Assembly (NCBI GenBank): GCA_024763075.1
Contig: JANTGF010000004.1
Coordinates: forward strand, 30,853 to 94,852
Origin: Bacteroidales bacterium
GTDB taxonomy: Bacteria > Bacteroidota > Bacteroidia > Bacteroidales > VadinHA17
DNA length: 64,000 bases
Reading direction: 5' to 3'
The notes under the pieces are model-generated. The model was not told where the DNA came from. It worked only from the letters and a program-made list of their open reading frames with translations, and made no database searches. A program made the translations under genes and the position numbers. Shown here piece by piece: positions 11,381-21,260 of the stretch (position 1 is the stretch's first letter; each line of letters opens with the position of its first letter).

Positions 11381-12805
11381 TTGGGACGAAAAAGGAAAAA
11401 AATGCCTCTGCTGGAACAGGTTGGGGTAACAGATATAGGAGCGGAGGGAAAATCGATTGCACGTATAGATGAAAGAGTAATCTTTCTTACAAATGCGATT
11501 CCGGGTGATGTGGTGGACATTCAGGTAAACCGGAAGAAAAAAAACTTCATGGAAGGATATCCGGTAAAATTTTACAAATATTCTGAGGACAGGGTAGAAC
11601 CTTTCTGTGAACATTTTGGGGTTTGTGGTGGGTGTAAATGGCAGCAGTTGCCTTATGAAAAGCAATTGTTTTATAAGCAAAAACAGGTGGCTGACCAGCT
11701 TCAAAGGATTGGGGGTTTGAAAGAAGAAGAACTTAAAATGATGCAACCAATTTTGGCATCACCGAAAGACAGATATTATCGGAATAAGCTTGAATTTACT
11801 TTTTCAAATAAGCGATGGGTCACTAAGGAGGAACTGGAATCCGGCGAAGAAATTCATGAAAGAAAAGGATTGGGCTTTCATATTCCGAAGATGTTTGATA
11901 AAATCCTGGATATTCAGAATTGCTACCTGCAACCGGAACCATCCAACGAAATACGTGCCTGGTTCCGGGAGCATACAAAAGGTGCGGAATATTTTGATAT
12001 ACGCGAGCATAAAGGATTGATGCGAAACCTGACAATACGTACAGCAAATACGGGTGAAGTGATGGTGATGGTGGCCTTTTATGAGAATAATGAATCTTAC
12101 ATTCAATCATTGCTTTCATCATTTGTAAAAGATTTTCCACAAGTTAATTCGGTAATGTATGTGATAAACTCAAAGGCGAATGATACGATTCTGGATCAGG
12201 ATATTTTATTATTCTCGGGAAAGGATTATATTGTTGAAAAAATGGAAGATCTGGAATTCCAAATCGGGCCAAAGTCTTTTTATCAGACCAATTCAGAGCA
12301 GGCTTTATCACTGTATAAAACAGCCAGGGATTTTGCCGGTTTAAAGGGGGATGAAGTTGTGTATGACCTTTATACAGGTACAGGGACCATTGCTAACTTT
12401 ATTGCAGGCTCAGCGGCAAAAGTGATTGGAATCGAATCGGTTCCGGAGGCAATTGAAGATGCAAAAGAGAACTCAGCCAGGAACCATATTTCAAATACTG
12501 TTTTTCTTGCAGGGGACATGAAAGATGCTTTTGATCCTGAACTGATGCAGGAACACGGAAAACCTGATGTTGTAATCCTTGACCCTCCCAGAGCCGGGGT
12601 GCATCAGAATGTAGTTGATAATCTGATTCATGCAGCTCCTCAGAAGATTGTTTATGTAAGTTGTAATCCTGCTACGCAGGCCCGGGATATTAAATTGCTT
12701 GCCGGTCATTATTCCATTACGGGAATACAAGCAGTAGATATGTTCCCACAGACCCATCATGTGGAAAATGTTGTTCTGCTGGAACGGGAAAAAGACAGGG
12801 AATAA
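11381..12805 (+). CDS. rlmD: 23S rRNA (uracil(1939)-C(5))-methyltransferase RlmD-like
   Basis: CGVCGGCKWQ Fe-S cluster motif after a TRAM domain, SAM motif YDLYTGTGTIANF, catalytic VYVSCNPATQARD. Confidence 0.9.
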   Translation: MGRKRKKMPLLEQVGVTDIGAEGKSIARIDERVIFLTNAIPGDVVDIQVNRKKKNFMEGYPVKFYKYSEDRVEPFCEHFGVCGGCKWQQLPYEKQLFYKQKQVADQLQRIGGLKEEELKMMQPILASPKDRYYRNKLEFTFSNKRWVTKEELESGEEIHERKGLGFHIPKMFDKILDIQNCYLQPEPSNEIRAWFREHTKGAEYFDIREHKGLMRNLTIRTANTGEVMVMVAFYENNESYIQSLLSSFVKDFPQVNSVMYVINSKANDTILDQDILLFSGKDYIVEKMEDLEFQIGPKSFYQTNSEQALSLYKTARDFAGLKGDEVVYDLYTGTGTIANFIAGSAAKVIGIESVPEAIEDAKENSARNHISNTVFLAGDMKDAFDPELMQEHGKPDVVILDPPRAGVHQNVVDNLIHAAPQKIVYVSCNPATQARDIKLLAGHYSITGIQAVDMFPQTHHVENVVLLEREKDRE

Positions 12806-12847
12806 CTGATATCTTCCCACTCCAGCCGGATTTCGGAGTCTGTTTTA

Positions 12848-14563
12848 TCAAACCGGAGTTTTTACTCCCGGGAAATTTTTCTTAAAATCAACCCAGTAAT
12901 CCTTTATAGATGTTTTTATTTCTTTATGAAGCAGAAGGAGACCTATGAGGTTTGGAATAGCCATTAATACAATGGTAATATAAGATAAAGACCAGATGAT
13001 GGTTGTATCGGTAAAGGATGCAAAGAAAAATCCTGCAACATATAAAAAACGGTAATAAATTACATAATTTGGTCCTGCGAGATAAGTAATTGCCCTTCCT
13101 CCGTAATAAGACCACGAAATGGCTGTGGAAAAAGCAAATAACAACAAGCCAATAGAAACAATGTATTTACCATAATCACCCAAAAAACTGTGTCTGAAAG
13201 CTTCAGTAGTTAGTGGTGCACTGTGGATCAACGATTTCCCTTTAACAACAATTTCTCCTGACTGGTTGTCCAGTTTGCCGTTTTTTACACTAACCTCACC
13301 GGTCATCAGATCTTTCCCGTAAAAATATTGCACATCCTCGGCAACTGAACGGGAATTAATGAGGGTAACGGCATTTGTCATTTTCCCTTCTTCAATATTC
13401 AATTTGCCGGTATATAAAGGAAGTGATTCTTTGTGAAATAAGAAATGGTTCAGCTTTTCCTGGTCAGTTGGGATTTTATCGTTAAAGGTTCCGTCCAAAA
13501 AAGTCATGTCGGTTACCTGAAACTGATTTTCAATTTTTTGATTCCAGACTCCGGATGAAAGCAAAACCAGTCCGGTGAGCGTACAAATTATTATGGTGTC
13601 TATAAAAGGTTCAAGAATAGCGACCATTCCTTCCGAAACAGGTTCATGTGCCTTGGCAGCTGCGTGTGCTATGGGTGCTGAACCCTGCCCGGCTTCATTG
13701 GAAAAAAGTCCTCTGTTGGCACCCCTGTTAAATACAAAGGCAAAACTGGCGCCCAGAAATCCCCCGACCGCTGCCTGTCCGGTAAAAGCATACCTGAAGA
13801 TTGAAAGAAAAGAAGGAATGATATTCTCATAATTTGAGAATATAACAAAAGCTGCTCCTAAAAAATATAAAATAGCCATGGCCGGTACCAATCGGGAAGT
13901 TACTTTGGCAATTCTTTTGATCCCGCCAATTATTACCATTCCAAGCAAAACGGATAGAATTGCTCCGGTAATTATTTGTTTTAAACCAAAGGTCGTGAAA
14001 ACAGAGTTGGAAATACTGTTAATCTGCGGTAAATTACCGGTTCCGAAAGAAGAAAGAATAGTAGCAACGGCAAAAAAACCACCCAGCCATTTTCCTGTCT
14101 GCAAAACTTTATTGTTCTTTAGTTTAATATTTAATCTTTTTTTCATGTAATACATGGGACCTCCGGAGATGGATCCGTCGGGCAGGATGTCCCGGTATTT
14201 ATGAGAGATGGTGACTTCAACAAATTTTGTAGTCATTCCAAAAAAAGCAGTAACAAGCATCCAGAAAAGTGCGGCTGGCCCTCCCAGGTGAATGGCCAGT
14301 GCTACCCCGGCAATATTCCCGGTACCAACTGTTCCGGACAGGGCTGTAGATAAGGCCTGGAAGTGAGAAGTATCTCCTACATCCGTTTTTTTATCAAATT
14401 TCCCTTTTACTATGTTTATGGCATGTTTAAAATAGCGAATCTGAGGGAACCCCAGATAAATAGTGAAAAAAATTCCGGTACCCAGAAGAAGAAATACAAA
14501 CCACCAGTGTCCGCCCATATAAGAGTCGAGCTGGATTAAAAATGCATTTGCCTTTTGAATCAT
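12848..14563 (-). CDS. Alanine/sodium symporter, AGCS family, with an extra soluble insertion
   Basis: [41 protein letters not shown] and [21 protein letters not shown]. Confidence 0.92.
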   Translation of the reverse strand: MIQKANAFLIQLDSYMGGHWWFVFLLLGTGIFFTIYLGFPQIRYFKHAINIVKGKFDKKTDVGDTSHFQALSTALSGTVGTGNIAGVALAIHLGGPAALFWMLVTAFFGMTTKFVEVTISHKYRDILPDGSISGGPMYYMKKRLNIKLKNNKVLQTGKWLGGFFAVATILSSFGTGNLPQINSISNSVFTTFGLKQIITGAILSVLLGMVIIGGIKRIAKVTSRLVPAMAILYFLGAAFVIFSNYENIIPSFLSIFRYAFTGQAAVGGFLGASFAFVFNRGANRGLFSNEAGQGSAPIAHAAAKAHEPVSEGMVAILEPFIDTIIICTLTGLVLLSSGVWNQKIENQFQVTDMTFLDGTFNDKIPTDQEKLNHFLFHKESLPLYTGKLNIEEGKMTNAVTLINSRSVAEDVQYFYGKDLMTGEVSVKNGKLDNQSGEIVVKGKSLIHSAPLTTEAFRHSFLGDYGKYIVSIGLLLFAFSTAISWSYYGGRAITYLAGPNYVIYYRFLYVAGFFFASFTDTTIIWSLSYITIVLMAIPNLIGLLLLHKEIKTSIKDYWVDFKKNFPGVKTPV

Positions 14564-14654
14564 TAAGCTTGGTTTTTTAGGATTAAGGAAACAAATGTAA
14601 CAATAATGATAAAAATACCGAATGTAACTTTGAGAATTTGAAGGATAAAACGGA

Positions 14655-14690
14655 TATAAAAAAAGAGTTTCCGGAAACCCGGAAACTCTT
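14655..14690 (-). terminator. Orphan terminator-like hairpin on the minus strand upstream of the AGCS gene
   Basis: AAGAGTTTCCGG (14663-14674) / CCGGAAACTCTT (14679-14690); the minus strand continues into a run of T. Confidence 0.7.
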
Positions 14691-15044
14691 AACCCCTAAC
14701 TTTATCCCCAACGGATAATTTAAACAACCAATTAATTTATAAGAAATCGGTTTTTATTATTTAACCCGATAAGTTAAATACAATGATTGTGCCATAAATT
14801 GCAATGTGCATAATATCAATTCTATACGGGTAATTGCGAAAATTTCCATGTTTTCAAATACGTACGGTTATGATACAATGGAAGTTCGATTTCGTACAAT
14901 TTGAACAAAGTTTGAAAGATTTGCCGGGGGGTTGAATATTCGATATTTAAATAAATATAATAACCCAACTACATTGCCGGGGAAAACCAACTATAACCTT
15001 TTTCAGGGTATTTCGTAAACTAATTATTAAAACAAATTGACTTC

Positions 15045-15254
15045 ATGAACCTGATTAGGAAAATATTCATTATTATCCTTACTTTTTCTATGGTTTCCTG
15101 TGTGACCATCTCCATACAACCAAAGAAAAAGAAAAAGAAGCGATCACATTTCCAGCATGTGGAAACTACCCATCTTGGGAAAAATAAATATTTCTTTTCA
15201 AAAGATTATCAGCGAAAGCTGTCAAAACGTGCAAAGAAGAACCGTAGAAAGTAA
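15045..15254 (+). CDS. Small lysine-rich putative lipoprotein
   Basis: Signal peptide plus lipobox (TFSMVSC), then KKKKKKR; 69 aa; followed by its own terminator. Confidence 0.6.
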   Translation: MNLIRKIFIIILTFSMVSCVTISIQPKKKKKKRSHFQHVETTHLGKNKYFFSKDYQRKLSKRAKKNRRK

Positions 15255-15280
15255 ACCGAATCTGAAAAACAGATTCGGTT
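15254..15280. terminator. Bidirectional terminator between convergent genes
   Basis: AACCGAATCTG AAAAA CAGATTCGGTT perfect 11-bp stem. Confidence 0.8.
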
Positions 15281-15281
15281 C

Positions 15282-17132
15282 TTATTCTAATTTAACTGTT
15301 TTATTGTAAATTTCCTCCAGATACCGTGCAGCTCTCAGGTAATATACCCTTGATTCCGGATCGCTATCTTTGAGAAGAGCACTGATATCGTCCTTAAATA
15401 AAATCCTTATATCCTGGGGTAAATTCGTAATAATATTTACGGCCCAGAGTTTAACCAAATCATTTTTGTTTTTTAGTTCTTCTCTTAAAACTTTAACACC
15501 ATCCCTTGTATCAGGCGAATAGCACAAAATCTCAGCGGCTGTCATTTTAACCATATCCGAAGGATCACTCAGCGCCTTTTGAACTGCAACAATACATTTC
15601 TCACATTGTTTTTCCAATAGTTTTAAACCGTAAATAGCCCAATAACGGATAATTTGGTTCGGGTCATTTAATTTATCAAGGAATACGGTAATATTTTCAG
15701 GGTTTTGCATACTAGCTATATTGGCAAGATCCAGAATTTCTGGTAAAGGGTAATTATTCGTCCGGGTGAAGTCTGCAATGGCTGTTTCTTTTGTAATTTC
15801 ACTAAGTTGTGGTTCGGGAATAAATCCACTGTCATAAATATTCAGGATATACTCATTACAGGCATTCCTCATGCTTTCCAATACCTTTTTATAACCGGGG
15901 TTATCAGCCAGGTTATTCACTTCCCACGGATCAAGGGAAGTATTGTACAATTCCTCCGGTGGTTTTGTTCTCCAGAACATGCTTTGGATCTCATTACATT
16001 TGCCATTGAGGTAAGCTTTTTCCCAGGAACGGACTGACGGAGCTCTCCAGAGATAGTTAAGGTGCTGTCCGTAAATCCGGTCCGGCATATAATTCCTGAT
16101 GTACCTGTATTGTTGACTACGTACGGCCCGGCTCATGTCATATCTTTCGTCCATTCTTCCCCTGTACATAAATATGTAATCCTTGTGTTTTGTTTTATAC
16201 TTTTTAAGAAAAGCTTTTCCCTGCATATAATCCGGTGGTTTGATTCCGGCAAGGCTGAGGACAGTGGGCGCAAAATCTACAAAACTGACCAGCCTGTCAG
16301 AAACTGATCCGGGTTTGCCGGGTGCAAGTTTACGGTATTTTTCAGGAAAACGGATGATAAAAGGTACATGGGTGCCAGTCTCATATACAAAACGTTTGCT
16401 CCGGGCGAGCACACCGCCATGGTCTGCATAATAAAATACAATAGTGTTTTCTGCCAGACCTTCATCTTCCAGTTTTTTTAAAAATTTACCGATTTGCTCA
16501 TCCATGGCAGTAACCTTATCATAATATTGTGCCCAGTCATGTCGCATTTCCGGAGTATCGGGGTGGTAGGGGGGGAGTTTTACTTTTTTTGGGTCATGCT
16601 TCAGGGGTTCCTCCCATTTATGAATCTTTGATTCATGTGTAATATTGAAATTCTGAACGTGAAAAAATGGTTTGCCATCAGGGCGGTTAAGGTAGCTTGC
16701 TTCACGGCTTGACTCATCCCAGATATCCACTCCTTTCCATTGAGTATTATAATCTTCTTTGGCATTATTTGTACAATAATATCCGTTTTCCCGCAGAATC
16801 TGCGGAAAGAAACGAATATTTTCCGGGAGAGAATACTGACTGCGCATGTGCTGTGTACCCAGTGAGCTTGCATAACAACCGGTAATAAGTGTGGATCTTG
16901 CCGGTGCACATACCGGAGTATTGGCATAGGCATGTGTGTAACGCACTCCCTCTGCTGCCATTTTGTCCAGGTTGGGTGTTACCGCAAAAGAATCGCCATA
17001 GCAACCTAAAAAAGGGCTATTATCCTCACTTACCAGCCAGATAATATTGGGGGGTTCTGCCGGAGTATATTTATTACTACAAGCTGAAATAACTAAAAAT
17101 AAAATGTTGAAATAGAAAATGATTGGTTTCAT
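15282..17132 (-). CDS. S1-type sulfatase with C-terminal HEAT-like repeats (lipoprotein)
   Basis: NIIWLVSEDNSPFLGCYGD, formylglycine-type motif CAPARSTLITG, HEAT-like C-terminus. Confidence 0.88.
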   Translation of the reverse strand: MKPIIFYFNILFLVISACSNKYTPAEPPNIIWLVSEDNSPFLGCYGDSFAVTPNLDKMAAEGVRYTHAYANTPVCAPARSTLITGCYASSLGTQHMRSQYSLPENIRFFPQILRENGYYCTNNAKEDYNTQWKGVDIWDESSREASYLNRPDGKPFFHVQNFNITHESKIHKWEEPLKHDPKKVKLPPYHPDTPEMRHDWAQYYDKVTAMDEQIGKFLKKLEDEGLAENTIVFYYADHGGVLARSKRFVYETGTHVPFIIRFPEKYRKLAPGKPGSVSDRLVSFVDFAPTVLSLAGIKPPDYMQGKAFLKKYKTKHKDYIFMYRGRMDERYDMSRAVRSQQYRYIRNYMPDRIYGQHLNYLWRAPSVRSWEKAYLNGKCNEIQSMFWRTKPPEELYNTSLDPWEVNNLADNPGYKKVLESMRNACNEYILNIYDSGFIPEPQLSEITKETAIADFTRTNNYPLPEILDLANIASMQNPENITVFLDKLNDPNQIIRYWAIYGLKLLEKQCEKCIVAVQKALSDPSDMVKMTAAEILCYSPDTRDGVKVLREELKNKNDLVKLWAVNIITNLPQDIRILFKDDISALLKDSDPESRVYYLRAARYLEEIYNKTVKLE

Positions 17133-17431
17133 TTATTTATGTTTTATTGTCCAATGATGTATGGTCTTTTAAAGTATCAGATATGGAATGCTCTAATCAA
17201 AAATAAAAATAGGCAATTTAGAAGACCTCTCCAAAATGAAAAAATAGTATTGGCTTGTTTGTTTGAAATTGCAATACTGAATGCGTCATAAATCCCTGGA
17301 TAGATTATATTTTACAAGTTTGTGTTAAGGAACATATTACAGACTGATCGAAAGGGAGGAGAATTATGTAATTTTGTTTTTGTGAGTTTCCTGGATAAAC
17401 AGATGTAAATCAATCTGAAAAAGAACTTATT

Positions 17432-17848
17432 ATGGATACAAAAAAACTCAGGACGGATAAAATAAAATCTATTGCTGTAAATCTTTTTTTATTTGCTTTC
17501 CTGTATCTGTCTGTTTCATTCAATAAAGAATATATCCGTCCGGTTTATGGGAATATGCCTTTTTGGGGAATTATTACGGGTAGTTTTTCGAATTTTATGG
17601 CTGCTTACATAATTAGCATGTTTTCTCTGGCTCCCATAGTTGCTAACAGAGTTAAGTTGGTAAGAGCAAGGCTCATCTTTTTTTCGATTTCGGTGCTGGC
17701 ATTTATTATCCTAACCATCGAAGAAGTCAAACCTTTTGTGGATGCCAGTAAAGTTTATGATACTTATGATATTATCGCAAGTGGCATAGGTTCCCTTTTT
17801 GCTATTCTTACATTTGAGTTGTGTTTTAGTAAAAAGTTGAAAGAATAA
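17432..17848 (+). CDS. Hypothetical membrane protein
   Basis: 138-aa ORF with several hydrophobic segments. Confidence 0.6.
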   Translation: MDTKKLRTDKIKSIAVNLFLFAFLYLSVSFNKEYIRPVYGNMPFWGIITGSFSNFMAAYIISMFSLAPIVANRVKLVRARLIFFSISVLAFIILTIEEVKPFVDASKVYDTYDIIASGIGSLFAILTFELCFSKKLKE

Positions 17849-17922
17849 TCGTAAATTCACACTTCATTAATGCAGAGATGAAGAGTATTCCTTCTTTTTA
17901 CAAAACATAGATTTATAACAAT

Positions 17923-18384
17923 ATGCTAACAAAAAATATACTTGATAAACCCTTTGGGCCTGCAGGAACCTTTGCCGGAATACTTATTTTTATTGTTGGT
18001 TTATATGCAAGTGTCATGTTTTCGCTTAATGGTTTGTTTCTGGTACTCATCGGGGCATTTTTTGGTTTTACCTACACAAGTACGGTCATTGATTTTGAAA
18101 GAAAACGGGTTAAATTCCAGAATCATCTTTTTGGGATCATACCTTACGGGCAATGGTTGGATATTAAACCGGAAATGAAGCTCGGATTAAAGAGATCAAA
18201 CAGGACTTACAGTGCTTACAGCCAGAGTAACCGTACTCTTGATATAAGTGAAAAAGACATTAGATTAATACTGTTTGACAGGAATAATAAGCAATTGATT
18301 CCCCTGGAAAAGTATAAAACTAAGGAATCTGCAATAGAAGGTCTGAAGGAATATTGTAAGAATTTGGGCTTAAAAGGTGTTTAA
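17923..18384 (+). CDS. Hypothetical membrane protein
   Basis: 153-aa ORF, two N-terminal TM segments, PH-like soluble C-terminus. Confidence 0.6.
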   Translation: MLTKNILDKPFGPAGTFAGILIFIVGLYASVMFSLNGLFLVLIGAFFGFTYTSTVIDFERKRVKFQNHLFGIIPYGQWLDIKPEMKLGLKRSNRTYSAYSQSNRTLDISEKDIRLILFDRNNKQLIPLEKYKTKESAIEGLKEYCKNLGLKGV

Positions 18385-18385
18385 A

Positions 18386-19591
18386 ATGAGATTTCTATTT
18401 TTAGTGATCACCATTGGGACTTTAATTTTATTCGCCTGTAATGAGGCAAATAAAGAAGAAGTGAGCCAGACTGAAGTAAATGGCAAAATGCTGCCATTGT
18501 TAGGCTTTGAAGATGTGAAGGATTCTGTTTCCCTTTCTCTTTCGGCTCTGATTAAAGATGCTGAATTTGTAAAACTGGAAACCCGTCAAGATGCGCTGAT
18601 TGCCAATGCTCAATGGATTGTTGGCGAAAAATATATCATTGCATTTTGTTACAACCTGGGCCTGTACCAGTTTGCCAGAGATGGGAGTTTTGTGAGAAAG
18701 CTGGCGTTTATTGGACGTGGCCCACAGGAAATCCAATATCCGGTTTTCACTCTTTCAGAAAGAAATAAACTGTTATATCTGGTTGAAAGGAATGGTCCGG
18801 AGAGTATTAAATGCATAGATCTGAAAACCGGAGAATTCAGGAGTGATATTCCGCTTGCAATATCGGGCCGTTTACAAAATTTCATAATTACAGACGATAC
18901 AATAATCAATTGTGCTCCTCTTGTTGATTCGGGCCAGCCTTCCGGTAAATATTATTTTTTCAGACAAACCACTTCAGGGAATTTTATTGATGGTATATTG
19001 ACCGGAAATGAGAAAGGAGAATCTTATGATAATGGGGAGAAATTACTTTACAGAGTTGGTGGATTGATGCATTACAGGCCGGTAAACTCCGATACAGTAT
19101 TTTTGATCAGGAGAGACCATATGGAACCATTTTTTATTTTTGATGCAGGAAACAATGAACTTGGCCCTGATATACAGATAGGCAGAACTACTTTCACCAT
19201 ACTTGAAGAAACTCCTGACTTTTTCATTCTTAAGACTTTTACAATTACCACAAAAGAACAAATGGGAGAAAAAGCTTTTCGTTATAAGGGTAAAAGACGT
19301 CTCATTTTAGTGGATAAAGTGAAGAAGCAGGCACGATATATTTCACCCTTTACCAATGACTTTACAGGTGAAAAACTTAATCCGTATTATGCTAAATTTC
19401 AATCGAATGGCATTTTCTTTATGTCCATAGATGCTTTTTCTTTTCTGAAGAAAGCTGAAAAAATAAAACCCAATCCGGGCCTGGAAATAAAAAACAGGGA
19501 TCGCTTTCTTAAACTTTCAGAGGAACTGACTGAGAATGATAATCCTGTTTTACTGATAGGGAATGTCAGGGAGCTTAATAAAAGAAAATAA
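18386..19591 (+). CDS. 6-bladed beta-propeller lipoprotein
   Basis: Lipobox (LILFAC), DAEFVKLETRQDALI ... GRGPQEIQYPVFTLSE typical of the family. Confidence 0.75.
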   Translation: MRFLFLVITIGTLILFACNEANKEEVSQTEVNGKMLPLLGFEDVKDSVSLSLSALIKDAEFVKLETRQDALIANAQWIVGEKYIIAFCYNLGLYQFARDGSFVRKLAFIGRGPQEIQYPVFTLSERNKLLYLVERNGPESIKCIDLKTGEFRSDIPLAISGRLQNFIITDDTIINCAPLVDSGQPSGKYYFFRQTTSGNFIDGILTGNEKGESYDNGEKLLYRVGGLMHYRPVNSDTVFLIRRDHMEPFFIFDAGNNELGPDIQIGRTTFTILEETPDFFILKTFTITTKEQMGEKAFRYKGKRRLILVDKVKKQARYISPFTNDFTGEKLNPYYAKFQSNGIFFMSIDAFSFLKKAEKIKPNPGLEIKNRDRFLKLSEELTENDNPVLLIGNVRELNKRK

Positions 19592-19620
19592 GTTTACCTT
19601 TGCTTCAGTGAAGTGGCCGT

Positions 19621-20508
19621 ATGATGAATAAACTCAGATCTTATTTAAAACAACCTTATCCGATTGATACCAGGGGAAACTGGAGAATTGCTCTTTTAAC
19701 AGGTATTTTCATATCATTGTTTATGGCAGGCTTTGAACCATTTGGACTGAGCAGGGTGCAAATTGATCATAAGAAGTTAATCTTCGCAGGTTATGGCGCT
19801 GTGACTCTTATTATTTTGTTTTTAGTCATTGTAGCTTTACCCCTTACATTTCGGAGCTATTTCAATGAAAAGCATTGGAATATTGGAAAACATATAATTT
19901 ATTTTCTTTTTATTTTCTTTACTATCGGTCTTGCTAATCTGATTTATAGTGGTTTGATCTTTCACTTTTCACCATTGAACTTTAAGAGATTTATTTTCTT
20001 CGAAATCTTTACACTTATTGTTGGTAGCATACCGGTAAGCTTTATTATTTTGTGGAAGTATAATAAATTCTTAAAACAAAACCTGCAATCGGCAAATGAG
20101 CTTTCATCTCATCTGGATAAGGACAAATCTTCTATGAGATCACAGAGCCCTTTATTATTTGAATTTAGCTCCCATAATGACAAAAACAGGATAAGAATTC
20201 ATAGTGACCATCTTCTTTTTATTGAGTCCGATGGAAATTATTGCAATATTTATCATGTTGAAGGGGAAAAAGTTAAAAAATCTGTTTTACGTACCACACT
20301 GAAAGGAATAGAGAATACTCTTCCGGAAGCATCAGGTCTATATAAAACGCATCGTGCATATATCATTAATCCCGATAAAGTTGAAAAGATAAAAGGGAAT
20401 GCACAGGGTTACCGTCTTGCATTTCATAACCTGAATAAGGAAGCAGCTGTCTCCCGACAGTATATTGCTGAATTCAGGAAACGGATGCAAAAACAAGAAT
20501 CTTTCTAA
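19621..20508 (+). CDS. LytTR-family DNA-binding regulator with N-terminal membrane domain
   Basis: Four TM helices then LLFIESDGNYCNIYH ... LRTTLKGIENTLPEASGLYKTHRAYIINPDKVEKIKGN. Confidence 0.88.
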   Translation: MMNKLRSYLKQPYPIDTRGNWRIALLTGIFISLFMAGFEPFGLSRVQIDHKKLIFAGYGAVTLIILFLVIVALPLTFRSYFNEKHWNIGKHIIYFLFIFFTIGLANLIYSGLIFHFSPLNFKRFIFFEIFTLIVGSIPVSFIILWKYNKFLKQNLQSANELSSHLDKDKSSMRSQSPLLFEFSSHNDKNRIRIHSDHLLFIESDGNYCNIYHVEGEKVKKSVLRTTLKGIENTLPEASGLYKTHRAYIINPDKVEKIKGNAQGYRLAFHNLNKEAAVSRQYIAEFRKRMQKQESF

Positions 20509-20711
20509 AATATCTCGCTAAAAAACCCTGACAGGCCTTTGATATTCGTCCCCAAAATTTGTTAACTATCACACTCTAATGCATTTCATCACAAAAGCAT
20601 GCGATATGTCCCGTTTATGATTATTTTTTTGCGAAATAACCTAATATTGTTGTGAATTCATACAGTAAGATTTCACGTGAGATTATGTTTAACAAATTAA
20701 AAATTAGAAAA

Positions 20712-21017
20712 ATGAAAAAGTATTGGATTTTATTAACAGCAATTATTTTAGTTATTACAGGAGTTGTTCTTCAGTTATCCGGAGTTTCTGTATTATCAGC
20801 AGACCAGTTTGCTATGAATTATTTTTCAGCCGGGCAGTTTTCCTGTGGTGTTTTTTCGGCAGGGATATTTTCGATTGGTATTTTCTCCATTGGGATATTT
20901 TCGATTGGTATTTTCTCCATCAGTATTTTCAATATAGGTTTATACACAATCGGGTTCTTTATTTTGGGATGGAAAAAACGTTTGCCAGCTATGTTTACTC
21001 AGGAAAAAACTGAATAA
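20712..21017 (+). CDS. Small membrane protein with FSIGI pentapeptide repeats
   Basis: FSAGIFSIGIFSIGIFSIGIFSISIFNIG; a 30-bp DNA repeat encodes part of the array. Confidence 0.6.
   Translation: MKKYWILLTAIILVITGVVLQLSGVSVLSADQFAMNYFSAGQFSCGVFSAGIFSIGIFSIGIFSIGIFSISIFNIGLYTIGFFILGWKKRLPAMFTQEKTE
20862..20921 (+). repeat. 30-bp tandem repeat inside the FSIGI ORF (2 copies)
   Basis: GGGATATTTTCGATTGGTATTTTCTCCAT at 20862 and again at 20892. Confidence 0.85.
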
Positions 21018-21123
21018 ATCATGCTTAGAGCTTGTTCTCAGTTATCTATTGACAGTATATCTCCAGGGTAAGTATAAAATATGATGCAATAAAATAAAAG
21101 GGCATAAAATATTTTATGAATGG

Positions 21124-21164
21124 ATAATTTTACCCGAAAGCAAAGCGTTTTTGGGTAAAATTAT
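21124..21164. repeat. 12-bp perfect inverted repeat upstream of the beta-helix gene
   Basis: ATAATTTTACCC (21124-21135) / GGGTAAAATTAT (21153-21164). Confidence 0.8.
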
Positions 21165-21197
21165 GCAAAAGCGGAAATCTTTTATTAAAAAGAGAGG

Positions 21198-21205
21198 TAT
21201 ATTTG
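21198..21205 (+). promoter_or_regulatory. -7 element TATATTTG upstream of the beta-helix gene
   Basis: Exact TAnnTTTG match. Confidence 0.45.
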
Positions 21206-21260
21206 TAAGGAATAAAGAAGAAGGCCAGAAGTATTTTATCAAACATAAATTTCTAAACCA

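Noticed and set aside
14563-15040. Possible glycine riboswitch upstream of the AGCS symporter
   Set aside because: I could not recognise the conserved glycine aptamer core on the minus strand; kept only as an unassigned structured leader.
20848-20930. FSIGI DNA repeats considered as a CRISPR-like array
   Set aside because: Contiguous in-frame coding repeats with no spacers; no cas genes nearby.
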